From contig JARBJD010000408.1 of NCBI GenBank assembly GCA_033064195.1, forward strand, positions 1 to 57,474: a stretch of 57,474 nucleotides of DNA, read 5' to 3'. Position 1 is the first letter of the stretch; each line of letters starts with the position of its first letter. This DNA comes from Blattamonas nauphoetae (lineage: Eukaryota > Preaxostyla > Oxymonadida). The translations under genes and the position numbers were made by a program. Shown here piece after piece: positions 23,733 to 33,912 of the stretch. The notes under the pieces are model-generated. The model worked only from the letters and a program-made list of their open reading frames with translations. It searched no databases and was not told where the DNA came from.

Positions 23733-24225
23733 GGGAACTATGAAGAGCAGCAGTTTTCAGCTCTGCTTGAGATATTGATTCGACGACCAGAACAAGCTAC
23801 CATCATGACTCGACTGCTGGCGGAACTGAAGCGATGTCGCGGAAGTTGGAGGGATTGCTAGGAGACTTCCTTGGGAGAAAGAGAGCCGATAATATCGGAC
23901 ATGCAATGCACTTTCTCCGGCATATTCCTCTCAACGTCTGCCTTCGAAGAAGAGAAACCAGCAAAGAACACGGTCAGTGCGGAAGAACGTACCAATCGTG
24001 TGTAGACTGTCGACTTTGTCGGTAGCAAGAGGAGACAGGAATGGAGAGACTCATTGACGGATCGTCATGATGAGATTGTGATTACATGCGGAGCCGCTCC
24101 GACGCCGAGATGAGTCGTGTCAACACGTTCAAACCATGTTTTCCATCGCAGAATCACAAGTAGAAGAAATGAAAGCGGAAGAACTGATGATTTCATGGAG
24201 GAGTTTAGGATAGAAGGGAAGTCTT

Positions 24226-24843
24226 GTGTCAATGAGCGAAGCAGGATTAGGAGTGGGAATTGAATCACTCCAATCACTCGACAGAACTGCTCACGCACGC
24301 ACTCCAACCACTCTCACACAAATCATCAAACTCGAAGATGGACCGAATTGGAGAACATCTATTTCTCTTCTGATCGACAATGGAGAGTGGGAACTCAAAA
24401 TCAGATCAAGTGAAAACACCTTCTCGAATGGAATGCTTGGATTTCTAAGACCCCCACTTCCCGAATCTGCTACACAACACGGTTGTGGATTCCATGACAA
24501 TGGGATTGGTGGTGCTCTCAATCTTTGAAATGGAAGAATGTGGAAAGGAGGAGAATTCAAGCCAGAAGGAACAAGCAAGACGTCCGATCGAATTGGGCAG
24601 ACAGCAGCGATTCGAGAGAGCTGGGTTCTCGGGACTCACAATCAGTCGGTGACAGCCCTTCGGGAACACGGCCTTTTCTTCAGAACTGAGTATTCATTCA
24701 AGGAAGAAGTCCACAAAGATATCCTTTCTCTTCTTTTCTCATTCTTTGAGTATTCTCCATTGTTTCTCAGCGTCCCTTTTCAACACTCACTTGTTAATGA
24801 CCACTGGTTTGGTGAAGGATTGAGTGCAAGGAAATCCTTATGA
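24226..24843 (+). pseudogene. Fragment of a host protein domain inside element A
   Basis: One frame reads through GEWELKIRSSE, GMLGFLRPPLPES, GCGFHDNGIGG, a TGA at 24526-24528, then NGRMWKGGEFKPEG and RIGQTAAIRE. The text resembles the SPRY-like C-terminal module that I recall from many oxymonad proteins with kinase or helical repeats; that link is from memory and not verified. The fragment lacks a start, carries one in-frame stop and runs up to the right inverted end of element A. It is probably a host exon picked up by the element or one in which it landed. Confidence 0.45.
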
Positions 24844-24912
24844 ACCAAACCAGTGCTCATTAACATAGAACGCTGCCACACAACTGTTGCTCGTTCTTGA
24901 GTGCTTGTTTTC

Positions 24913-25105
24913 GTCGCAGAGGCGACTCTCATTCAGCCTTTCGGCTTTTCCATTTCACAAGTCACTTTTGACCTCTCTTGTTTGTCCAGTTTTTCTTCCC
25001 CGTTGGGGCTTTTCTGGACCCGAGACCCAGATCTCTCTCCTTTTGCTCATTAACTGCCCCCACTTGGGCAAACCAACATCGTGACTCTTTAGTCCCTTGT
25101 TGGGA
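24913..25105. repeat. String of six short hairpins
   Basis: In order: GTCGC/GCGAC (24913-24926), AGCC/GGCT (24935-24946), CCCC/GGGG (24998-25008), TCTGG/CCAGA (25013-25031), TGCCC/GGGCA (25055-25070) and TCCC/GGGA (25093-25105), separated by T-rich spacers. All are perfect small stems with loops of 3-9 bases. Confidence 0.6.
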
Positions 25106-25216
25106 AATCTTTACTGGAACAGAGAAAACTTAATTATGACTCTGTTTTTGTTTCGTTTGGGCAGGCCAGCCCCATAAACCATTTCATCAGGCTACTCACT
25201 TGTTAATGAGCACTGG

Positions 25217-25792
25217 GGCATGGGTCCAGTGTGTCTGGCGAAGTCCATTGTATCTGGTGGTGGTCCGATATGTCTGGTGGTGGTCCAGTATGTCTGGCGG
25301 TGATATGTCTCCAAAATTCGAGCTTCTGAGGGTCGGAACATCCAAAATCGATTGATTACATTCTTGGCATCTATTTTCCCAACTGTTGCTACAGGCGGAG
25401 TAGTCAATGGAGGATCTGCCCTTCAAGAATGTGAGGCTCCGATTCGAAATCCTTGATAACTATCACTTCATTGGACTTGAAGGTTCACTATATTTCGATT
25501 ATTGTCCGTTTTGAACATTATTATGTGATAAACATATGATTTTTCAAAATCACCATCCATAAAGTCAAAACCTGGGGTTTTTTCAGATCAACATTGACAG
25601 GACGAATTTCATCTTTCCATGACTTTTTTTCGGTTTTGTCCCTTCAACACCCTCTCTATGAATCTCATCCCTACCATATATGAAAATTATATTGTGATAC
25701 CTTCCAGATTTCTTTAGAAATCCACCGCCAGACACATTGAACCCGTTGAGCCAGACTCTTTTCAAAACCACCAGACACAATGGACCCATGCC
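25217..25792. mobile_element. 576-bp non-autonomous element, hAT-like (8-bp target duplication)
   Basis: The ends GGCATGGGTCCAGTGTGTCT and the inverse of GGCATGGGTCCATTGTGTCT face each other and are flanked on both sides by AGCACTGG (25209-25216 and 25793-25800). Removing the element plus one duplicate restores the inverted end of element B. There is no coding capacity. An 8-bp duplication fits hAT (and some other) superfamilies. It is the youngest layer of the nest in this spot. Confidence 0.85.
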
Positions 25793-25813
25793 AGCACTGG
25801 TTTGGTTCATAAG

Positions 25814-26286
25814 AGCGGAAGAGAATCCGAAAGATGCAGTTTGAATGTGCGTTGAAACCAGCCAAGCGATATCTGCGGTTCGTTCTTCAGCGAGAGGAGT
25901 TCATTCCGAAAGCAGTCTCACGCAACAAGGATCTGGCAATTCGAATCACTTATCTTTTATCACAGACATTGGTGCTCGAGCGAGATCTGTTCGAATATGG
26001 TGAGATTGTGGAGACAGGAAGAGAGGAGTGGGAAGTGGGGTGGTTGGTGGAGAAGACAAACGAGGATGAGTTGGATGAGAGACTGAAGAAGATCAGAGAA
26101 GACGATGTGAGAATGAAGAAGGATGAGAAGTCGAGATGGAAGAAGCGAGTGGAGAGACGACGAGAATCAGGACATGAAGACGTGATGGAAGGATGGCTGA
26201 TTCGAAGGGACAGTGAAACACGGAATAACATTTTGGAGTATATTGAAGGTGTGGGACAAGAGAACGGGATGAATGTGAGATTTTGA
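25814..26286 (+). pseudogene. Tandem family copy 4, 3' part of exon 7
   Basis: The family resumes exactly at agcggaagagaatccgaaag and runs to the normal C-terminus (NGMNVRF, TGA). With 15456-15936 the two halves add up to 954 bp, the exact exon 7 length of copies 1 and 2, so the 9.9 kb between them is an insertion and no exon sequence was lost. The 3' spacer after the stop is like the other copies for only about 60 bases, and the array ends here. Confidence 0.75.
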
Positions 26287-26522
26287 GAAAGATGGAAGGA
26301 GTGGAGAGTTTAGGAGGAAGAACTTCACGTTTCACGTCACGGTTGGTTCATTTTGACTCGTTTCCCACCATCCAGAGAGAACGGGAGAACAGAACCGTCT
26401 GCTTGGTCGAAAAGGAGACGTGACGGAATACGAGCATTTAGGTCTGGTGAGGTGGGTTTTTGTTTTGTTTTCTTTCACCACTCGATTGATCACACAAAAA
26501 ATGGGACATTCACTTCGCAACC

Positions 26523-29500
26523 ATGTATACACATCAACCAACACCGTCAATCCGTCAGCCGCATGGATGGCATCCCATCACCAAAGATTCGAATAAGAAT
26601 GGTTTCCTTTCCTCGTTTTTACCAGTCTTATCCCAGATCCACTCTGGTATCGTCGGTACGACACAATACCGTTCTTTTGATCATTATTTACTTCCCTACA
26701 TTACCATATTCCCCTCACCACCCATAGAGCTATCCTATACGAAGTTCACGTGAGAGCATTCTTCGATTCAAATGGCGATGGAAAAGGAGATTTTCAGGGA
26801 CTCGCCCAAAAGATACCCTACCTCAAGAAGCTTGGTGTTACCTGTCTTTGGCTTCTCCCATTCTGTGATGTATCGTTTTCTCTCTTTTTCTCATCCCATT
26901 GATTCTCTGTCATCTCGACACTCTCACCTACTTCTTAGAGCCCTCTGAAAGACGATGGTCAGCTTCAATTTCCTTCTTAACTCATACCGTCTCTCTCTAT
27001 ATCTGTCCATAATGGGTCTTTTCCTTATCGAACTCAGGCTATGATGTCCGAGACTACTGCAAAGTCCACAGTGATTTCGGAGATATCACCGACTTCAAAA
27101 CATTTCTGGACATTGCCCATCAACATGGTCTCCGTGTCATTGTTGAATTGGTCATGAATCACACCTCGGATCAGCACATGTGGTTCAAAGAAAGTCGAAA
27201 GGGAAAGGACAACAAATACAGTGACTACTACGTCTGGGGGTATGTTGTCTCGAGGATTCCTTACATTTTCTTCTCATTTACAATCGTTTTTTGTCGTTCT
27301 GTTTTCTTTTTAATCATCCTTCACACAATCATGTCCAGCGACGATCCTGACAAATTCAAGAACGTGCGCATCATTTTCCTCGACACAGAAAAATCCAACT
27401 GGACATACGATGAAGAAAGGAAGCAATATTTCTGGCACCGCTTCTTCTCTCATCAGCCTGACCTTAACTATGATTGCCCTGCCGTCTGGGATGAAATGAT
27501 GAATGTTGCTCGCTTCTGGGCCAAGTTGGGAGTCGATGGGTTCCGTGCAGATGCTGCGCCTTATCTGTATCAACGTGAAGGTGTGAAATTACGATTGATC
27601 GTTTTCCAATTTGTTATTGATATCAACTATGATACCAACATTATCTTAATATTTGTCTATTTCTCATAATTTCCAGGGACCAGTTGTGAGAACCTCCCGG
27701 AAAGCCATCATTTCTTCAAAGAGCTCAGAAAGATGCTCGACAAAGAATATCCAGGAACGTGTCTGCTGTCTGAGGCCAACCAGATGCCAGCAGAATCCGT
27801 CCAATACTTCGGAAATGGTGACGAATTCCATCTCGGATTTCACTTTCCGTTGATGCCCAAAATGTTCGCTCTCTTCTTCATCAAAACGCTAAAATTCGTC
27901 GTCTTACCCATTTTTTAGTTTTATGGCACTCAAAAAGGGAATTCGACAGCCGATTGTCGAAGTTCTCAAGGAAACTCCGCCAATTCCACCAAACTGCCAA
28001 TGGTCTGTTCTCTCCTCTTTGTTTTGTGTTGATTTGATCTCCCACGTCTTTATACAATGTCAATTTTGTTTTTTTGCTCTTTTGTGGGTATTGGTTTCAT
28101 ACATCTCTCAAACTCTTTCCATTTTCCTCTGTTCTTCTGTAGGGTCATGTTCCTTCGCAACCACGATGAGCTCACCCTCGAAATGGTGACCGAGGAAGAG
28201 AGGCAGTTCATGTGGGAAGGATATGCCAGCGAACATCAAATGAGATGCAACCTCGGCATTCGTCGCCGCCTCCTTCCTCTCCTTGACAACGATCAATCGC
28301 AATACAGACTTCTCATGTCTCTCCTCATCTCTCTCCCTGGTTTGTCAGTTTTTCATCTATATATTCTTATTTTGGGTTTCTATAGGCACACCAGTGTTGT
28401 ATTATGGAGATGAGATCGGAATGGGTGATAATGTGTTCCTCGGTGATCGAAATGGTGTCCGCACACCAATGCAATGGAACATCGACAGAAACGCCGGGTT
28501 CAGCCGTGGGGACAGACGGTTTGACATTCAATTCATTTTTTCGTTAAATACGGAGTTATTATCGTTATATTCATTTTAAAATCCACCCCTTCTCTCTCTG
28601 TTATATTACCTCAACATTTGGCTTATCCTCTCATTCTCTCTCCTTCTCTGAACAGACGTCTGTACCTTCCTGTGAACGAAGATGAAGAATATGGATACAT
28701 GGTCGTCAACGTTGAACGAGAAGAAAAAATGCCGCATTCTATCCTCAACTGGACTCGAAAGATCATGCACATTCGTCAGGAACATCTCGTTTTCGCAGAG
28801 GTTTGTTTTCTACTCCACATTTTCATTATATTTGCCATTCCGTTGATACACCTGATTCTGTTCGTTTTTAGGGCATGCTTTTCCGATGCAATCCATCAAA
28901 TCCACATATCCTTGCCTTCTTACGAGTTCTTCCGACTGATGTCATCCCATTCACAAATGTCAATGCCGGAAGAGTTGGAGAGCAAATGACCATTGTTCCG
29001 GATAAGGATGGACAACAGATCGAAGGACCAGTGATGCAGTTCGATATTTCTCATCTTTTCATCATAATTACTTCGTCAACACTTTTTTCCCTATTTCCGT
29101 CATCAATTCTCTGACATTTTCCATCATATATCATTATTTTATTCCTTCAGAAAAATCTCATCACTCAACAGACTCCGAAGCTTCTCGTCGCAAGCTCTGA
29201 ATGAACTCACTCATCAACCAGAGCATCTCGTTGACTCCTCGCCTCCACACAGCATGCCAGATCTTCCTCTCGCTGCTGTAGCTCCCATAAATATCCCTGA
29301 TTCCATTCTCGAAGGAGATCCCGTCATGGATGAAGAAGAAGATCCAATCGCCACTGTCACTGTCATGCCAAACAAAAAAGAAGACGTTGTCACTATTGTC
29401 CAACCAACGCAAAGTACTGCCCCTCCAGGCGATCTCACACTTGAATCTCCATTATTTGCGTCTCCACCAGCACGCCCACCAAATTCGACCAAAACTGAAG

Positions 29501-29838
29501 ATACACCGTCGCCCTCGTCGTCCATCACTCCCAACCTCAAACGTAATTCACAGTTTGGCATCCCAACATACATCCCAACTGCCCCATCAATCCAACAGTT
29601 CCCCCGAACTGACATTCCTGCAGAAGTAGTTCAGAATGGGAATTCAACAATTGTTTTATGTGTATATAACTTTGCCCCAACACCCCAGTACTGTCTTTTG
29701 GATCTTCCTGAGTTTGATGGCTACCGTCCGATCGAATTGACAGGTGGCGAAACATTCCCCACAATCTCGAATGAACGGCCTTATCTCTTGACACTCCCAC
29801 AATACGGATGGTTCTGGTTCGAGTTGCGAAAACACTAA
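26523..29838 (+). CDS. treS: Trehalose synthase (maltose alpha-D-glucosyltransferase), GH13
   Basis: Interconverts maltose and trehalose. I model 13 exons: 26523-26601, 26637-26655, 26728-26869, 26939-26957, 27038-27239, 27339-27580, 27677-27863, 27919-28002, 28143-28339, 28386-28518, 28656-28800, 28872-29074 (end uncertain) and 29151-29838. All phases agree, giving about 779 residues; exons 2 and 4 are only 19 nt. The N-terminus has DPLWYRRAILYEV and [14 protein letters not shown]13 signatures are [18 protein letters not shown] (nucleophile Asp), LLSEANQMP (acid Glu) and [11 protein letters not shown] (third Asp). The TreS-specific [16 protein letters not shown] is intact. The usual C-terminal beta domain ([23 protein letters not shown]) is split by about 170 low-complexity residues. 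It is close to bacterial TreS, so ancient transfer is likely (inference). Confidence 0.92.
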
Positions 29839-30021
29839 CACTCAAACTTTCATTAATTCCTGCTTAGCTTGGCGTTATCCAGTTTTTATTCATAGCTTCT
29901 TCAAACACCGTTCCGTCCGTTTCTGATGTCTCTCCGCTTCATTTGCAATCTTGCAAAAGATAGAAAAGTCAATAAACTAAGATTTGGTTGTGGGTAATGT
30001 TGAGAGTAAAGATGTGATGAA

Positions 30022-30718
30022 TTAATAGTCTTGGGTATGTGGAGGTTCTTCGTTTTCAATAATAACTTCGCGTTTTGTAACAACAGTCTTCTTAGTCACA
30101 CGGAAATTGAATTTTGCAACAATCATAAGCATGCCGATGAATGTTAACGTAGGCATGAGAAATTGAGCGAGGAGGTTGTGGACAGTCTTCCAGTGCTGAT
30201 GCCACCCAGAGCAGCCCGTCCCGAAGAAGTTGACCCATGAAAAGATGACAAATGTTAAGTTGACGATGAGATGCAAATACATGAGGACGATATTGTAGCA
30301 TGGGAGGATGTTCAGAATTGCGGTGACGGCTGTGAGGATTGTGGTGACCATTAAGAGGACACGGCACCAGACATAGTTACCATTGTAATAGACAACGCAC
30401 CACGGTAGCTTTGGATCCTTTGGGACGACATCACTGATGAGAACGACCATCGTAACGAGGTGGGCAAGAGCCTGGAAGATAAGGAACCATGATTTTACTG
30501 AAAGAAAAATGTGCACAACATGATTGAGAAAAAAGAGTGAACAGACATGGGAGAAGGAATTTGCGCTCAGGTGAGATGAAATTGAGGACGAGCCAAACGA
30601 GCGCGAGAGCATGGAGAACAAGAACTGCGATCGAAAAGCCATTTCCAACATCAGCTTGCGCGCAATATGGAGAGGCACCGAGGATGTAACTTGATTGAAG
30701 TAGTTCTGGGGTTGTCAT
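30022..30718 (-). CDS. Multi-span membrane protein of unknown function
   Basis: Two exons (30718-30547 and 30497-30022) with a 49-bp GT-AG intron give 215 residues from the ATG at 30718 (MTTPELLQSS). Hydrophobic segments are FSIAVLVLHALALVWLVLNF, WFLIFQALAHLVTMVVLI, VLLMVTTILTAVTAILNIL, VLMYLHLIVNLTFVIFSWV and LLAQFLMPTLTFIGMLMIVA, so four or five membrane spans. The C-terminal tail is basic then acidic (FRVTKKTVVTKREVIIENEE) and probably cytosolic. No signal peptide or transporter motif is visible. It converges with treS, with about 180 bases between the two stops. The family is not recognised. Confidence 0.75.
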
Positions 30719-30931
30719 AAATAAGTGCGGTCAATCCAGCCCGTAATTCTAGTCTTGAATCGATTGGAAATGATCGTTCCGACGTGCACCCGAGATAACA
30801 CGAGAGTTTCGTTGTAATACTCCAGTTTCTTAGCGTAATAGCACAGTGGAATCACATGGGAGATTTGCTGTCTCTACGTCACAACGAATGGGGACGATCA
30901 AATTATTCTCCCGAATTTTGAGTTACTCTGA

Positions 30932-31966
30932 ATGATATACTCACGTACATGCCACCATCAGCCTGAACAACTCGTTCCTTCTCAGTTGTTACTTCCAACC
31001 GACACTAACTATTTCGGAACGAAACAAGAAACATCGTCTGCCTTTCTCTCGTTTGTGAACTTTGTCAAAGAAGGAAACACCCCCGACGAAACCACGACAA
31101 ATGAAGCATGTCTTCTTCTCTCAGCGATCACACCTGGAAGCGACACATTGTGGACCTCAGTCGAATGTTTCCATGAACTGATTCCGTCAGGAAATGACCC
31201 TTGCCGGGGTTTTTTAGAAGCCATTGTGGCACTTCTGACGTGCAAAAACCAGAAAGTTGTTCTTTCGACTCTGAAGCTTGTGTCGGAAAGTGTGAAATGG
31301 AGTCCTCGAATTGTTCGCTTCGAATTGATTGAATCGGGTCTTTTCACACAGCTGCCGCGTTCATTCTGGCTGCAAGAACTCCATTTGAAACCTCTTCCCA
31401 ACCTCTTCATTGCGTCAACAATCAACCGCTGCTTATTCTGCTCGACAACATTTTGTGTGAAGGATATCTCGAAGAAGAGGGAAATCACGCCAGACCAGAT
31501 CCGGGAAACAATTTTTACGAATGTTGTTGAACCTTTAGAGGAATTTTATGAATATTACAGCTTCCACAGACATGAAATGAGAGATGACCATTCATCATTT
31601 CATTTTGTTCGATTGTTGGAAACCCTGGTTCGAATAGCAGCATTCCATGAACAGACCACGAATTTTGTCATATCATCATCGATCTGTCTGGCATTCACGA
31701 GCTGTTTGTCTTTCTTCACCACAATCACGTTACAGGAAGGATTTCTGGAAAAACTAAGATTTTGGATCAAAGAACAGGAAGAAGGTGAGGAGTTGGTGAA
31801 ACTGAGAGGGAGACGAGTGATGGGGAAGCTGAATGAAGAAGGATTGTTTGACTTGCTTCTGTTGTTCATTCGGTTGGAAGAATATGACAATGACGTTCAT
31901 CAACATGTGTTGACAGCGGGCAGAGTGATTCAGTTGTTGGGCGGAAACAACGATTACTTTGCATAG
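30932..31966 (+). CDS. Helical-repeat (ARM-like) hypothetical protein
   Basis: A single open frame of 344 residues from the ATG at 30932 (MIYSRTCHHQ) to TAG. The sequence is mostly amphipathic helices with ARM/HEAT-like spacing (ACLLLSAITPG, GFLEAIVALLTCKNQKVVLS, LLETLVRIAAFHEQTTNF) and a charged C-terminal stretch (WIKEQEEGEELVKLRGRRV). It has no signal peptide or transmembrane segment. The style is like the tandem family at 7-15 kb but I see no clear shared motif. The start could lie upstream if an intron is missed. It is divergent from the membrane-protein gene, sharing a promoter region of about 210 bases. Function unknown. Confidence 0.65.
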   Translation: MIYSRTCHHQPEQLVPSQLLLPTDTNYFGTKQETSSAFLSFVNFVKEGNTPDETTTNEACLLLSAITPGSDTLWTSVECFHELIPSGNDPCRGFLEAIVALLTCKNQKVVLSTLKLVSESVKWSPRIVRFELIESGLFTQLPRSFWLQELHLKPLPNLFIASTINRCLFCSTTFCVKDISKKREITPDQIRETIFTNVVEPLEEFYEYYSFHRHEMRDDHSSFHFVRLLETLVRIAAFHEQTTNFVISSSICLAFTSCLSFFTTITLQEGFLEKLRFWIKEQEEGEELVKLRGRRVMGKLNEEGLFDLLLLFIRLEEYDNDVHQHVLTAGRVIQLLGGNNDYFA

Positions 31967-32152
31967 GAAGAACATGCCAGGATTGATGCCATTTCTGGGA
32001 ATCAAGGATTACATCACAACCCAACAATCATGAGATGACTTCTACCCAATTAGCGTTATCTTTTTTTCAAAACACAAAGTTAAACAAGCATATTATCCTG
32101 ATTTGTGAAAACTTTTCGGTCGTCCCCACAATAATTGTTTGTCATCAAAAAA

Positions 32153-33194
32153 ATGGCAGAGCCGGAGGAGTCATCGTTCATTCAGCATCAATCTTCTATG
32201 ATGCCGCAGCAAGTTCCAATAAATGATCACATACCTGTCTACTTTGTCCCAGAGGATGAAGTCATCGAAAATATTGATGCTGACGATATCGCCAATCCTT
32301 ACACTTGCAGCATCTATTCTACAGATGTATACGCGTATCTCAAACAGTTGGAGGTTTGTACCATCAACTTTTACATCATTCATCCGTTATCATCGTCCAT
32401 TCGATCATGTGAACCTTTCTTTCCTCCATAAACTCCGTTCAATTTGTTCCTCATTGTAGGTAAGTCATAGACCGACCCCAAATTATCTCCAAAAGCAACC
32501 ACAGTTGAATGCACGAACGAGAGCCTATTGTATTGACTGGTTGGCCGATCTCCACCGGACTCTCTCTCGGACGTATCAAGCATCTCTACAGGCAGACACA
32601 CTCTTCACATCGATATCACTATTTGATAGGTTTTTGTCGGTCCGTCAGATACCTCAAGACAAGCCATATCTCGCTGCCATCTCCTGTTTCCTCATTGCGA
32701 CGAAATTTGAGGAAACATACTACCCCTCTGTCAACCAACTCCTTCGATTTGCCCCAAAAGTGGGAACTAAGGAAGATATTCTGAAAATGGAGCGGTTTAT
32801 TCTCTCAGATCTCCGTTACACAGTTGGCTCGCCAACACCATTGACTTTCCTCAAACGATTTGCAAAAGCATCTCATGCAGATCCCACACTCGGAATGCTA
32901 TCTCGATATATGTCGGAATACTCCCTCATGAATTACTCATTAGCTACAAACTATCTTCCTTCACAAATCGCGTCATCAGCAATCGCCCATTCACGGATCA
33001 TTGCAGGTCAAACGCCATGGACTGCCACACTACAGTATTACACAGGTTATTCATATCAAGAACTTGCAGATTGCATGCGGGAAATGAAGGTTGCTGTACA
33101 AAAGGCGCCCCTGCTCAAAACACAGACAATTTACAGAAAGTATGCTTCGAGCAAATATCTCAAAGCTGCTATCACGGCTTCGAAGCACATTTAA
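32153..33194 (+). CDS. B-type cyclin
   Basis: Binds and activates a cyclin-dependent kinase. Exon 1 is 32153-32353 (starts MAEPEESS) and exon 2 is 32496-33194, total 299 residues, phase 0. Exon 1 ends in the helix before the cyclin box (VYAYLKQLE); exon 2 carries RTRAYCIDWLADLH (matching the MRAILIDWL signature), FDRFLSVRQIPQDK, ISCFLIATKFEE and the second cyclin fold (PTPLTFLKRF, SEYSLMNYSL). The N-terminus is short (about 55 residues) and I see no RxxL destruction box in it, unusual for a mitotic cyclin. The 142-bp intron contains an acceptor directly followed by a donor. The frame upstream of the ATG has a TTG, less likely as start. Confidence 0.88.
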
Positions 33195-33912
33195 TTCTTT
33201 GAATTCTTCATAATGGTTGTTGGAATCCTTCTCCTCATTTTTCTCATTTCATTCATTATAAAAGTAGCTATTGTTATGGATTGCGCTGTATAGATGAGAA
33301 GGTAACATATGGTTCGTGATGGTGTCTCAAAACCTTTCGGTAGACTTCCTGATCTCCGCTTGTTCTGCGATTCAGACTGAATCCTGATCTCTCTCAAGAT
33401 AAGAAATGTCGCAATGAAATCCGGCTAAGCGATATATTTCCAACAGAACAATCCAAAAAAATCTTAACTTACTGAAACCAGGCAGAGATGAGCTTTGTTC
33501 AGTTGTCTGTTCTCAATTCAAGACAGTTATTCGAGGGACTGATGGTTTATTGATCATCAACGGTTGTATCTGTTTGTAGGATTGGTTCGAGATAAATTTC
33601 TGATGAGGACAAGTCATATAGATTCTGATTCGGACGAGTGGTGTTTTTGAATTGGAATTCGCGTAGAAGGTCCCAAAAACTGTTTAATGAATGCTTCCTG
33701 TCCATTTTTCATCGTTCCACTGAAGGGATTTCAAAGACAAAGAATAAAAGGTGAACGAAAATGAGTTGGATATTCACATTTTTTTCAGTTTCTGTTTCCC
33801 ATAAATTACTGAGATTTTGATGAAATAAAGGAAAAATCAATGCCAGGAGCGATGTTGAAACTGTGTATACAAAACTAAGAGAGTATACATAAAACTGGAC
33901 GGAATAACAGTT
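33195..33912. other. Intergenic region between cyclin and PRL genes
   Basis: AT-richer sequence with the 3' ends of two convergent genes. No ORF, repeat or RNA gene is evident. Confidence 0.5.

Larger units (their letters stand above)
15934..24839. mobile_element. Element A: long element with 55-bp terminal inverted repeats
   Basis: The 55 bp at 15934-15988 (starting AAGGATTTCCTTGCACTC) recur perfectly inverted at 24785-24839. About 8.9 kb lies between, including a Tc1/mariner element (16829-18997), a dispersed repeat pair (near 20470 and 23010), a 40-bp minisatellite and pieces of host-like genes. I find no transposase of its own, so the superfamily is open. It sits in exon 7 of tandem copy 4, next to element B. 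The inner part of the inverted end is shared with element B. Confidence 0.7.
24837..25813. mobile_element. Element B: short hairpin-rich non-autonomous element
   Basis: The ends CTTATGAACCAAACCAGTGC (24837) and its inverse (ending GGTTCATAAG at 25813) are matched inverted repeats of about 28 bp. Without the 576-bp insert at 25217-25792 it would be about 390 bp, with no ORF. The inner right end (25161-25216) is the inverse of element A's inner left end (15963-16021), including gatgaaatggtttatggggc. A and B share a CTT at their junction. Confidence 0.65.

Noticed and set aside
23255-23861. Long overlapping ORFs on both strands across the 40-bp repeat
   Set aside because: They arise because the unit has no stop codon and a length not divisible by three; the text is the same peptide in rotating frames.
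15934-24839. Element A as a retroelement or Polinton
   Set aside because: No reverse transcriptase, integrase, capsid or polymerase motif is visible, and the ends are short inverted repeats.
26523-33194. Non-standard genetic code (TAA/TAG as Gln), known in some oxymonads
   Set aside because: treS and cyclin end in TAA and the ARM-like gene in TAG at the expected C-termini, and no in-frame TAA or TAG occurs in conserved domains.
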